Origin: Paenibacillus helianthi
GTDB lineage: Bacteria; Bacillota; Bacilli; Paenibacillales; Paenibacillaceae
DNA: 64,000 nucleotides
Direction: 5' to 3'
Assembly: GCF_001909055.1 (NCBI RefSeq)
Contig: NZ_LVWI01000103.1
Span: 62,001-126,000 of the forward strand
A model generated the notes under the pieces. That model was not told where the DNA came from and made no database searches. It saw only the letters and a list, made by a program, of their open reading frames with translations. A program made the translations under genes and the position numbers. Below, in pieces: positions 34,698 through 43,800 of the stretch. The stretch's first letter is position 1. Every line of letters starts with the position of its first letter.

Positions 34698-34714
34698 ATT
34701 TTGAAACTTTCAAA
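34698..34714 (+). promoter_or_regulatory. Palindromic operator candidate before the flavodiiron operon
   Basis: Perfect palindrome TTTTGAAA-c-TTTCAAAA, about 85 bases before the flavodiiron start codon. It lacks the T-T-G-T-G core of Rex and the NsrR consensus, so the regulator is unknown; the linked Crp/Fnr protein is one option. Confidence 0.45.
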
Positions 34715-34798
34715 ATGTGATTGTAATCCTCCTTTTTGTTTAGTCTCCGATATAGAATGAAATTGCTGATAAACATTATCATTCAGGAGGCTAAGCAG

Positions 34799-36034
34799 AT
34801 GAACACAGAATACAAGATTGCCAAAGATACTTATTGGGTGGGTAAAATAGACAACCGGGAGGTACCCTTTCATCGTCTGATCCTGGCGAAAGGAACCACC
34901 TATAACTCCTACCTGCTAAAAACGGGTAAACCTACAGTGATTGACACCGTAGATATGGAGTTCGGACGTGAATATGCGGAGCGTTTAAGCCAATTCATAG
35001 ACCCTATGGATATTGAATATATCGTAATTAACCATACCGAACCCGATCATTCCGGGGGACTGGCTGCACTTTCCTCACGGGCCCTCAATGCCACGATTGT
35101 CTGTACGGCGATCGCCGTGCCGGAGCTGCAGGAAATGTACAAGCTCCACAACCGGAATTTCCTGGTTGTAAATGACGGGGATACACTGGATATCGGCGGC
35201 AAAACCTTGCTGTTCAAGGAGACACCGTACCTTCATACGGCTGAGACCATGATTACTTATTGTGTGGAAGATAAAATCCTCTTCCCTTGCGACATCTTCA
35301 GCACCCACGTTGCGGTGGAGAAGCTGTTCAGCGATGAAGCCGGATTCGACATCACGGATGATTTCAAAGGCTATTACAGTGCGATTATTCACCCGCACCG
35401 CAGATATGTCAGAACGCTGATCGATGCCGTCCAAGACCTTGATATTGAGATGATTGCGCCTTCTCACGGGTTCCTGATCCGCGAAGATATCCGTAAATAT
35501 ATTGATCTCTACGATGAACTTAGCCGTGAAACGTCTGAAGGCAAAAAGGCTGTAATTGTCTATACCACGCTCAAGAATAACACCAAGAAAATGGCCAATA
35601 TCCTGCAGGATTGCCTGAAGGCAAATCAAATTGAGACGGAAGTATGGGATGCGGACAAGAGCACAGCGGCGGATATTCTGAGCAGCATTGCCTCTGCCGA
35701 TGCCGTATTCATAGGAAGCTCCACCAGATACGCTGATATGATCGGTAACCTGGAGCCCATCCTGCAGGAGATGAAGAACATGGATTTAGAGGGCAAGCTG
35801 GCAGCGGCCTTTGGCTCCTACGGCTGGAGCGGGGAAGCGATCGAAGTGATCCAGGATTATCTGAACGCTACGAACATGATTGTACAGAGTACTTCCGAAG
35901 TCATCAAAACAACAGGGATGATCCACATCGAATTCCCGATACGGGTCCGTTTCTCGCCGAAAGCGCCCGATAAGGTACAAAAAATCAAAAATGCTGCGGA
36001 ATTTGTCTCTGATCTTCTGCTCAGTTCTTACTAA
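34799..36034 (+). CDS. A-type flavoprotein (flavodiiron NO/O2 reductase)
   Basis: A 411-residue protein. The N-terminal metallo-beta-lactamase-like domain (about 1-250) carries the di-iron ligands in NHTEPDHSG (the HxExDH motif), in the H of PYLHTAETM, D of PCDIFSTH, and H of IAPSHGF. The C-terminal flavodoxin domain (about 252-405) starts AVIVYTTLKNNTKKMA and binds FMN. It should reduce NO to nitrous oxide or oxygen to water in the cytoplasm, taking electrons from the rubredoxin encoded two genes on. Start ATG 34799 has AGGAGG eight bases upstream. First gene of a four-gene operon. Confidence 0.93.
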   Translation: MNTEYKIAKDTYWVGKIDNREVPFHRLILAKGTTYNSYLLKTGKPTVIDTVDMEFGREYAERLSQFIDPMDIEYIVINHTEPDHSGGLAALSSRALNATIVCTAIAVPELQEMYKLHNRNFLVVNDGDTLDIGGKTLLFKETPYLHTAETMITYCVEDKILFPCDIFSTHVAVEKLFSDEAGFDITDDFKGYYSAIIHPHRRYVRTLIDAVQDLDIEMIAPSHGFLIREDIRKYIDLYDELSRETSEGKKAVIVYTTLKNNTKKMANILQDCLKANQIETEVWDADKSTAADILSSIASADAVFIGSSTRYADMIGNLEPILQEMKNMDLEGKLAAAFGSYGWSGEAIEVIQDYLNATNMIVQSTSEVIKTTGMIHIEFPIRVRFSPKAPDKVQKIKNAAEFVSDLLLSSY

Positions 36035-36046
36035 GGGGGGCAGATC

Positions 36047-37264
36047 ATGAATCGACATTATCTAATTGTTGGCAGTGGAGTGGCTGCTGTTCATGCCGCC
36101 AAGGCGATCCGCGATCAGGACCCCGATACGGAGATCACCATTCTGGGTGAGGAAGAACATTTGCCCTACAACCGGATTAAGCTGACCAAAGGCTTGTTCA
36201 CCGATTTGCACAGTGAAAAGGTGCTGATCAAGAAGGAAAAGTGGTATAAAGACAACCGCATCACTGTGCAAACCTCTACCCGGGTAACAAACATTCACAC
36301 AGACCGGAAGCAAGTGGTAACAGCGGACGGCAAAGTTATTCATTACCATAAGCTTCTGCTCTGTATGGGGGCGAGAAACCGTATGCTCCCAGTACAAGGT
36401 GCAGAACTGAAGAATGTCCATACGATCCGGGATATGGAAGATGCTGATTCCCTGAAAGCGAGTCTCGAAGGCGGCAACCGTATTGTTACGATCGGCGGTG
36501 GTGTACAGGGTTTGGAAACGGCATGGGCCTTACATGAAGCTGGTTATGAAGTGACGGTTGTTGAAGCGGCTCCGCGGTTAATGGCCCGCCAACTGGATGT
36601 GACATCTTCCAAGATGCTTAAACACACCCTGGAACAATCCGGTGTGAACGTTATTTTGCATTCCGGTGTGACCTCGATTACGGGTGAGGAATCCGTTGCG
36701 GGAATTACGCTTGACGATGGTTCTGCCATTGCCTGTGATCATGTAGTTTATTCGATTGGGATTGTGCCGAATACCGCTCTTGTTAAGGACACACCGATTG
36801 ATACCCGTTCAGGTATTGTCGTGAATGCCAACATGGAGACCAGTGCACCCCATGTCTATGCGGCCGGAGATATAGCGGAAATGAACGGGCATGTGGAAGG
36901 TTTGTGGGGAGGAGCCATGGAGCAGGGACGTATTGCCGGTAACAATATGGCGGCTGCTGAACCTGTTGCTTACCGCAAAGCTGTTCCGGTCACCTTCTTT
37001 AATGCGTTTGGAATCTCGCTTTTTTCGATTGGAGACACCGACGAAGCACGGTGTGACCAGAGTGTGTCCGCACTGGAGAACGGGGTGTATACGCAGATAT
37101 TTGCGAAAGATCACACAATGACCGGAGCTGTTTCCTGGGAGGGTGCAGCGGCCTCACTGGCCTATAAATCCGCTATCGAGACAGGCTGCAGCCTGGAAGG
37201 CATTGATCTTTCCCGAAGTATTTCAGAAATTATGACGGAAGTTAAGCGTAGATTGCAAAGCTAA
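36047..37264 (+). CDS. NADH:rubredoxin reductase-like FAD oxidoreductase
   Basis: A 405-residue pyridine-nucleotide-disulfide oxidoreductase: FAD site YLIVGSGVAAVHAAKA at the N-terminus, NAD site IVTIGGGVQGLETAWAL near residue 145, and the second FAD motif HVYAAGDIAEM near 270. It resembles NorW and rubredoxin reductases (and the N-terminal part of NirB). Position between the flavodiiron gene and the rubredoxin gene supports NAD(P)H to rubredoxin electron transfer. AAGGGGGG lies upstream; gap to the previous gene 12 bases. Confidence 0.88.
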   Translation: MNRHYLIVGSGVAAVHAAKAIRDQDPDTEITILGEEEHLPYNRIKLTKGLFTDLHSEKVLIKKEKWYKDNRITVQTSTRVTNIHTDRKQVVTADGKVIHYHKLLLCMGARNRMLPVQGAELKNVHTIRDMEDADSLKASLEGGNRIVTIGGGVQGLETAWALHEAGYEVTVVEAAPRLMARQLDVTSSKMLKHTLEQSGVNVILHSGVTSITGEESVAGITLDDGSAIACDHVVYSIGIVPNTALVKDTPIDTRSGIVVNANMETSAPHVYAAGDIAEMNGHVEGLWGGAMEQGRIAGNNMAAAEPVAYRKAVPVTFFNAFGISLFSIGDTDEARCDQSVSALENGVYTQIFAKDHTMTGAVSWEGAAASLAYKSAIETGCSLEGIDLSRSISEIMTEVKRRLQS

Positions 37265-37298
37265 ATCATTGAACTTAAAAAAAGAGGAGATCAACCTA

Positions 37299-37460
37299 AT
37301 GAAAAAATATGTATGTGAGCCTTGCGGTTATATTTATGATCCGGCGTTGGGTGATCCCGATGAGGATGTGGCACCGGGCACTGCTTTTGAAGATTTGCCT
37401 GAGGATTGGGTCTGTCCGGTCTGCGGCGAGGATACCAGTCATTTTTCACCCATCTCATAA
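37299..37460 (+). CDS. Rubredoxin
   Basis: A 53-residue protein with the iron-binding Cys pairs CEPCGY (near residue 5) and CPVCGE (near 38) and the canonical YDPALGDPDEDVAPGT loop. It should carry electrons from the reductase to the flavodiiron protein. Start ATG 37299 has AGAGGAG upstream; an in-frame TTG 30 bases earlier is unlikely. Confidence 0.95.
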   Translation: MKKYVCEPCGYIYDPALGDPDEDVAPGTAFEDLPEDWVCPVCGEDTSHFSPIS

Positions 37461-37486
37461 AGAATAAGATAAAGGAGAGACCCGAT

Positions 37487-38194
37487 ATGCCGGAACATTC
37501 CTGCCAAAATGCCGCAGAGCCCTGCACCCGAAAAGTACCGATCTTCGCTTCCCTTTCTGATGCGGATCTCTCCCGGGTCAGTGCGATGATTATCCACCGG
37601 AAGTACGCCAAGGGACAGCCCTTGATTCTGGAAGAACAGCCGACGGATACCTTATACATTATTCAGCAAGGGCAAGTGAAACTGTCCAAAATGACCCCGC
37701 AGGGAAAGGAACAAATCCTGCACATTTTGACAGCCGGTGATTTTTTTGGTGAGCTGAGTATCTTCAACAGCGATGAACTCAGCAACTTTAGCGCCTATGC
37801 ACTGAAGGATACCAGTATCTGCATGCTGACCAAAACAGATATGGAGCTGCTGATTATGGCGAATCCGGATATCGCGTTCAAACTGCTTAGTACGGTAACC
37901 AAAAGGCTGGCCCATACCGAGAATCTGGCGCAAAGCCTTGCTACCAAGGACCCCGAAATCCGGATTGCCTATATGATTCTGGAGCTTAGCGATGTCTATG
38001 GTAAAAATCGTGGCGGCAAGATCCATATCGATCTCCCGCTGTCCCGTGAAGAGCTGGCAAATTACGTTGGGGTTACCCGGGAGACCATTAGCCGGAAATT
38101 TGCCATCTTTGAAGATCTGGGGCTGATAGAGCTGGTTGGCAATAAGCGGATGATTATCCGGAACCGGCCCTCCTTGGAGAAATACATTGACTGA
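37487..38194 (+). CDS. Crp/Fnr-family regulator
   Basis: A 235-residue protein: cNMP-like beta-roll (about 20-140, with GDFFGELSIFNSDE), long dimer helix, and a C-terminal Crp-type helix-turn-helix (LSREELANYVGVTRETISRK). Two N-terminal Cys (SCQNAAEPC, residues 6 and 13) could hold a cluster or sense NO or redox state, but four-Cys FNR spacing is absent. It is the last gene of the flavodiiron operon, 26 bases after rubredoxin, with AAAGGAG before ATG 37487. It probably tunes this operon or the nitrate genes. Confidence 0.9.
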   Translation: MPEHSCQNAAEPCTRKVPIFASLSDADLSRVSAMIIHRKYAKGQPLILEEQPTDTLYIIQQGQVKLSKMTPQGKEQILHILTAGDFFGELSIFNSDELSNFSAYALKDTSICMLTKTDMELLIMANPDIAFKLLSTVTKRLAHTENLAQSLATKDPEIRIAYMILELSDVYGKNRGGKIHIDLPLSREELANYVGVTRETISRKFAIFEDLGLIELVGNKRMIIRNRPSLEKYID

Positions 38195-38205
38195 ACAGTA
38201 AAGAG

Positions 38206-38250
38206 AAAAAAGAGTGCTCCGGAATTTAGATTCTGGCGCACTCTTTTTTT
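38206..38250. terminator. Bidirectional intrinsic terminator
   Basis: AAAAAAGAGTGC and GCACTCTTTTTTT form a 12-bp stem between the converging Crp/Fnr and hmp genes. Confidence 0.88.
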
Positions 38251-38261
38251 ATTTTGTGTGA

Positions 38262-39443
38262 CTAGGCTTGTTCTAATTGCATGGCCGGACCAAAAAACTC
38301 ATAATGGATCTGATCCTCTTTCATCCCTATCGCCAGCAGTTCACGGATCATGGCTTCCATGAAAGGAACCGGCCCGCATACATAGGCATCACCAGCAGGA
38401 TCAACGTACGACGCTAATGCTTCACGAGTGATTTGGCCGTCCGGGCCGCTTGAATAAAAGGTTTTATATTTGATATTGCTCATGTTCAGCGCATGCTTCT
38501 CGATATCATGACCAAAAGCGGCAAGCGATTCATTGCGTGCTGCATGCAGGAATACAGTAGGGCGCTCGGGCGATGACACTGCAACCGTTTCGAGCATGCT
38601 CATCATAGGCGTGATTCCAACACCGCCGGAGATAAAAGCCACCGGTGTGGTTTTTGTAGTATCCAGCAGGAATTCTCCGGCAGGTGCACTTACTTCCACA
38701 GTGTCTCCTTCGTTCACCTGCTTATGGAGGTAGACAGAGACAACACCATTCGGATCATTGTCTGCTTCCCGTTTCACCGAGATACGGAACTCATCCGGCT
38801 TCGAGGCTTGAGAGAGGCTGTACTGGCGGATCATAGTATACTGTTCGCCCGGAATCAGAACACGAACGGAGATGTACTGCCCTGGTTTGAACTCCGGTAC
38901 GCCTGATCCGTCAGCTGGCTGCAGATAGAAAGAAGTAATGCTGTCGCTTTCCTGTACTTTGCGGACGACGGTAAACGGTTTGAAGAAGTTCCACCCGTTC
39001 TCTTGCTCGCGCGCTTCCTTGTACATGTTCGCTTCAACCCCAATGAAGGCAGCTGCGATCACACCGTAAGCTTCTTCCCAAGCCTTCAGGATCTCATCGG
39101 TTGCCGCGTCTCCAAGCACTTCCTTGATCGCTTTTAGCAGAAATTCACCGACAATTGGATACTGCTCCGGTTTAATACCAAGACTGACATGCTTGTGGGC
39201 GATCTGGACGACTGCCGGCAAAATGTTCTCCAGGTTGTCAATGTGAACTGCAGCTGCGTATACTGCATTCGCAAGGGCAGTCTGTTGCCGGCCTTGTGCC
39301 TGATTGGCATGATTAAATACATTTAAAAGCTCAGGGTGGGCCGCAAAGAGATTCCGGTAGAACACCGTAGTTATGGCTGTTCCATGTTCCGCTAAGACAG
39401 GGGCTGTGGATTTGACGATTTCACGTGTTTGTGTGGATAAAAT
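38262..39443 (-). CDS. hmp: Flavohemoprotein (NO dioxygenase), apparent ATT start
   Basis: A 393-residue protein: globin domain (about 1-140), FAD-binding domain with RQYSLSQA, and NAD domain with FISGGVGITPMMSM and VCGPVPFME. With residue 1 at ATT 39443, the heme-pocket residues fall at Tyr29, Gln53 and proximal His85, the same numbers as in E. coli Hmp. No ATG, GTG or TTG occurs in frame before GTG 39365, which would remove helix A. GAGGAG lies nine bases upstream of the ATT and an in-frame stop is two codons before it. It oxidises NO to nitrate using NAD(P)H and O2. Divergent from nsrR. Confidence 0.92.
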   Translation of the reverse strand: MLSTQTREIVKSTAPVLAEHGTAITTVFYRNLFAAHPELLNVFNHANQAQGRQQTALANAVYAAAVHIDNLENILPAVVQIAHKHVSLGIKPEQYPIVGEFLLKAIKEVLGDAATDEILKAWEEAYGVIAAAFIGVEANMYKEAREQENGWNFFKPFTVVRKVQESDSITSFYLQPADGSGVPEFKPGQYISVRVLIPGEQYTMIRQYSLSQASKPDEFRISVKREADNDPNGVVSVYLHKQVNEGDTVEVSAPAGEFLLDTTKTTPVAFISGGVGITPMMSMLETVAVSSPERPTVFLHAARNESLAAFGHDIEKHALNMSNIKYKTFYSSGPDGQITREALASYVDPAGDAYVCGPVPFMEAMIRELLAIGMKEDQIHYEFFGPAMQLEQA

Positions 39444-39497
39444 GACCGTTCACTCCTCTCATTATTACAAATTTAATATATACTCTTTTGTTTTTAA

Positions 39498-39516
39498 AAG
39501 ATATATTTAAAATACC
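39498..39516. promoter_or_regulatory. Candidate NsrR site between hmp and nsrR
   Basis: AAGATATATTTAAAATACC; the left half AAGATxxATTT matches the NsrR half-site, the right half only partly. It overlaps a minus-strand promoter (TTGTTA, 17, TATCTT) for hmp. Confidence 0.6.
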
Positions 39517-39594
39517 ACTTTAACAAAATGGACACTATTTGTGGTATCATTTGCAACAAAGATCACATACTTCATTTAAAGGACGGCGGAATCA

Positions 39595-40065
39595 ATGCGG
39601 CTTACCATGTACACTGATTTTTCATTGCGTATCCTCATGTATCTCGGGGCTAAAGAGCAAAGCGAGCTTTCGACCATCCAAGACATCTCTGACGCTTATC
39701 ATATATCCAAGAATCACTTAATGAAGGTGTCCCATGAGCTCGGACAAGCAGGATATATCGAAGCGGTAAGAGGCCGAGGAGGGGGAATACGCCTGGCCAA
39801 ACGGCCAGAACTGATAAACATCGGTGAAGTTGTGCGCCGGATGGAGGACGATTTTCACCTTGTGGAATGCTTTAACCCTGCCGGCAACAGCTGCCCGATT
39901 ACCCCGGTGTGCGGATTAAAAGGTGTGCTCGGCAGAGCACTGGCTGCCTATTTACAGGTGCTTAGTGAATATACGCTTGCAGATTTGCTGCTGAACAAGC
40001 ATGATCTTCAGGCAATCTTTCATAAAGAAGTTGAACATAACCCACATGGAATCCGGTACGAATAG
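39595..40065 (+). CDS. nsrR: NsrR-type Rrf2-family NO-sensing repressor
   Basis: A 156-residue Rrf2 protein: N-terminal winged helix (MRLTMYTDFSLRILMYLG, HTH ISKNHLMKVSHELGQAGYI, wing GRGGGIRLA) and three Cys near residues 98-112 in ECF...NSC...VCGL that hold an NO-sensitive Fe-S cluster. NO destroys the cluster and frees DNA. Adjacent hmp is the classical target. Start ATG 39595 lies after AAAGGACGG. Probably represses hmp and itself through the shared region. Confidence 0.88.
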   Translation: MRLTMYTDFSLRILMYLGAKEQSELSTIQDISDAYHISKNHLMKVSHELGQAGYIEAVRGRGGGIRLAKRPELINIGEVVRRMEDDFHLVECFNPAGNSCPITPVCGLKGVLGRALAAYLQVLSEYTLADLLLNKHDLQAIFHKEVEHNPHGIRYE

Positions 40066-40068
40066 CAT

Positions 40069-40494
40069 TTATTGAGAGGGCTCCTCCAGCAGCAGCCTTT
40101 CCTCATCCCTGCTGTGAATGGCATTCACTACGATAAGAGCATGAAACTGCTGAAGCACCTCCGGTGTGAGTCCATCTTCGTCAAGCATGGATTTGATATC
40201 TGCAATGATCATCCGGAGCAGCTCATGATCACGTGTCAGCTTGGTTACTGCATGCTGCAAACCGGGATTATTCATTGCCATCTCCGGGTAGAATCCCTCT
40301 TCCTCTGCTTCGGCATGACTCAGTATCCTCGTTTCCCAATATTCTACGAGGTGATCGGCTGCTTGACGCGCAACTTCGAATTCCCGTGCCTCCAGCAGGT
40401 TCTCGACTTCTTCAGTTTTAGCTATTGCACCGGACAGTCCGCCTTGATGTATGGCATGATGGGCGTGTAATTGGCGTAATGAAGGTCCTACCAT
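40069..40494 (-). CDS. Hemerythrin HHE-domain protein
   Basis: A 141-residue four-helix protein with iron-ligand His/Glu residues (HAHHAIHQGG, RILSHAEAEEEGFYPEM, LTRDHELLR, VVNAIHSRDEE). The di-iron site may bind oxygen or NO, or help repair Fe-S centres like ScdA/YtfE. It starts after GGGGGAGG and is divergent from narG with an extended -10 (TGTTATACT, minus strand at about 40521-40529). It converges on nsrR, three bases between stops. Confidence 0.85.
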   Translation of the reverse strand: MVGPSLRQLHAHHAIHQGGLSGAIAKTEEVENLLEAREFEVARQAADHLVEYWETRILSHAEAEEEGFYPEMAMNNPGLQHAVTKLTRDHELLRMIIADIKSMLDEDGLTPEVLQQFHALIVVNAIHSRDEERLLLEEPSQ

Positions 40495-40555
40495 TGTATA
40501 TCCTCCCCCATTTTTTTCTCAGTATAACATAGAAGACCGCTGTGAAATTTCCGGT

Positions 40556-40591
40556 TAGGACATCCCCTTTATAAAAAGAGGGAATTCCCTA
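40556..40591. promoter_or_regulatory. Paired NreC-type boxes, distal pair
   Basis: Two elements match TAGGG-N4-CCCTA in most positions: TAGGA-CATC-CCCTT (40556-40569) and GAGGG-AATT-CCCTA (40578-40591), centres 22 bp apart. They lie about 48 and 70 bases upstream of the minus-strand hemerythrin promoter and also upstream of a short plus-strand segment ending in a terminator. Confidence 0.6.
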
Positions 40592-40629
40592 ACTACAGTT
40601 GGTATAGCATACATTCCCATAACCTTATC

Positions 40630-40659
40630 AAAGCTCTCCTACTCCAAAGGAGGGCTTTT
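40630..40659 (+). terminator. Intrinsic terminator inside the narG upstream region
   Basis: AAAGCTCTCCT and AGGAGGGCTTT (one G-U pair) with a T-run. No plus-strand gene precedes it, so it ends a short leader or small RNA, or blocks readthrough. Confidence 0.75.
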
Positions 40660-40675
40660 GACTTTTTGCGGAATC

Positions 40676-40745
40676 AAGGGATTTCCCGCGGGACTATAGG
40701 ACATTCCCTAATGGGAACTCCGGCCGGGGGCCTCCATAATGGAGG
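40676..40745 (+). promoter_or_regulatory. Paired NreC-type boxes and promoter of narG
   Basis: AAGGG-ATTT-CCCGC (40676-40689) and TAGGA-CATT-CCCTA (40697-40710), centres 21 bp apart. The -10 candidate CATAAT (40735-40740) lies inside a perfect palindrome CCTCCAT-A-ATGGAGG (40731-40745). The nearer box centres about 43 bases before the expected start point, typical of an activator touching RNA polymerase. No -35 is visible, as expected. Confidence 0.65.
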
Positions 40746-40811
40746 TATTCGAATGAATAGTGAGTCGGACTCTTCCATGTCCTTCATTCTGCAAAGGAGT
40801 GTTTGTAAGCG

Positions 40812-43800
40812 ATGAAGAAAAAATTCGGCTTGAACTTTTTTAAGCCTGTTGAAAGCTATTCCGGGAAGTGGTCCATTCTGGAGGAAAAGAATAGGGATTG
40901 GGAAGATATGTACCGCCAGCGCTGGTCCCATGATAAAGTGGTCCGCACCACGCATGGAGTGAACTGTACGGGTTCCTGCAGCTGGAAGGTTTTCGTGAAG
41001 AACGGCATTATTACCTGGGAGAATCAACAGATTGACTATCCGTCCTGCGGACCTGATATGCCGGAGTTCGAACCCCGGGGCTGCCCCAGAGGCGCAACCT
41101 TTTCCTGGTATGAATATAGTCCGCTTCGGGTGAAATACCCCTATATGAGAGGGAAACTGTGGCGGCTGTGGAAGGCAGCACTTCAGGAGCATGACAACCC
41201 CGTGGATGCTTGGGCAAGTATCGTGGAAGACCCGGAGAAAGCGGATCTCTATAAAAAAGCCCGGGGGAAAGGCGGTCATATCCGGGTTGCATGGGACGAT
41301 GCGCTTCGTCTGATATCGGCACAGCTAATCTATACCATACGAAAATATGGGCCTGACCGGATTGCCGGTTTTACTCCGATTCCGGCGATGTCGATGGTCA
41401 GCTATGCTTCGGGTGCGCGGTTCATCTCGCTCATTGGCGGACAAATGCTCAGCTTTTACGACTGGTATGCTGATCTGCCTCCGGCTTCACCGCAAATTTG
41501 GGGCGAGCAGACGGATGTACCTGAATCCTCAGATTGGTATAATGCCGGCTATTTGATCATGTGGGGCTCGAATGTACCGTTAACCCGGACACCAGATGCT
41601 CACTTCATGACCGAGGTCCGGTATAAAGGAACCAAAGTGGTATCCGTAGCACCGGATTTGGCGGAGAACGTCAAATTTGCTGATAACTGGCTCGCACCTA
41701 ATCCAGGTACCGATGCTGCATTGGCACAGGCAATGACTCATGTGATTTTGAAGGAATTCTATAATGAACGTAAAGAACCTATGTTCATGGATTATGCCAA
41801 GCAGTTTACGGACATGCCCTTCATCATCCTCCTGGACCCTCATGAGCAATCCTTAAAGGGCGGCCGTTTCCTGCGTGCCAGCGATCTCGGTGATTCTTCT
41901 CCACATGCAGACTGGAAACCTGTAATCTATGATTCGGGTTCCGGGGAGCTGATTGTGCCTAACGGTACGATGGGGCAGCGCTGGGAGACGGATAAGAAAT
42001 GGAATCTGATTCTCGAACGGGAGGACGGAACGACGATTGACCCTGCGTTATCTGTCGATGGTCATGCCGAGCAGTGGGTAGAAATTGTATTCCCTTACTT
42101 CGATCAAGCGGGGAATGGTACATTCAGTCGGATGATTCCGGCAATAAAAATACGGCTTGCTGACGGAACGGAACGGTACGGCGCAACCGTGTATGATCTG
42201 ATGATGAGTCAATACGGGATCAGCAGGATAGAGAGTCTTCACAGCGCCAAGGATTATGACGATAGCGCTTCGCACTATACCCCTGCATGGCAGGAGAACA
42301 TTACAGGTGTGAAATCCAGTGTCGTGGTCCAGATTGCCCGAGAATTTGCCCAGAACGCCATCGATACCGGCGGACGCTCCATGATCATCATGGGTGCCGG
42401 GATTAATCACTGGTTCAATAGCGACACCATCTACCGCTCCATATTGAACCTTGTGGTCCTTACGGCGTCCCAAGGAGTAAATGGCGGCGGCTGGGCGCAT
42501 TATGTCGGTCAAGAAAAATGCCGCCCGATCGAGGGATGGTCTACCATCGCCTTCGCGAAGGATTGGCAGGGCATATCCCGGCAGCAGAATGCTACGTCGT
42601 TCTTCTATTTTGCGACAGAACAATGGCGTTACGAAGAGAGTGGTACCGATTCGCTCAAGTCACCGACAGCAGGAGAGGTAGCCTACCAGCACCCCGCTGA
42701 TTACAATGTACTTGCGGCAAGGCTGGGCTGGCTGCCATCCTTCCCGCAGTTTAATAAAAATAGTCTCTTGTTCGCGGAAGAAGCTGCTCAGCAGGGGAAG
42801 AAATCCAACGCTGAGATTATCAATCATACGCTGGAGGAGATCAAATCACGGACGACCCGTTTTGCCGTGGAAGATCCGGGCGCACCGGAGAACTTCCCGC
42901 GAACCTTGTTTATTTGGCGCTCGAATCTGATATCCAGCTCCGCGAAAGGACAGGAATACTTCATGAAGCATCTGCTCGGCGCATCGGATGGCCTGCTTGC
43001 CCGGCCGAATGAAGAGCAGAAGCCTGAAGAAATCGTCTGGCGGGAGGATGTAGAAGGCAAGCTGGATCTAATGGTCGCGCTGGATTTCCGGATGACGACA
43101 ACGCCGCTGTATGCAGATATCGTTCTTCCGGCAGCAACCTGGTATGAGAAGACGGATTTATCATCTACGGATATGCATCCATTTGTTCATCCGTTTAATC
43201 CTGCGGTCAATCCGCTGTGGGAATCCCGTTCGGATTGGGATATATACCGCCAGCTCTCGGAAGTTTTCTCGGAAATGGCGAAATCAGAGCTGCCGGGTGT
43301 CTATAAGGATCTGGTTGCCACACCGCTTGCTCATGATTCCATCAGTGAGATTTCACAGCCGATGGGTTTGGTCAAAGATTGGGCCAAGGGTGAAGTGGAA
43401 GCTATTCCTGGTAAAACAATGCCGAATCTGAGTATTGTGGAACGGGATTATACCAAGATCCATGATAAATACATTTCACTCGGACCTAATCTGATCACCG
43501 GCAAAGCAGGCGCACATGGCATCAGCTTCTCCGTGGCTGAGGAATATGAAGAGCTGAAGCGTCTGAACGGAGTTTTTTATGATGATTCGATTAAAGACGG
43601 CTTGCCCAAAATTCAAACCGCACGCCAGGTAGCGGACACGATTCTTCATCTGTCATCCGCAACCAATGGCCGGGTGTCCCAGAAAGCCTACGCACAAGCG
43701 GAGAAGGATTCCGGCGTAGTGTTAAGGGATATCTCAGCCGACCGGGCTGCAGAAAAAATTACTTTCCATAGCATCACTGCACAGCCACGGGAAGTGATTC

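Noticed and set aside
40495..40811. FNR-type site (TGTGA-N6-TCACA) before narG
   Set aside because: A TGTGA occurs at 40541 but no matching half-site follows; the GGG-N4-CCC pairs explain the region better.
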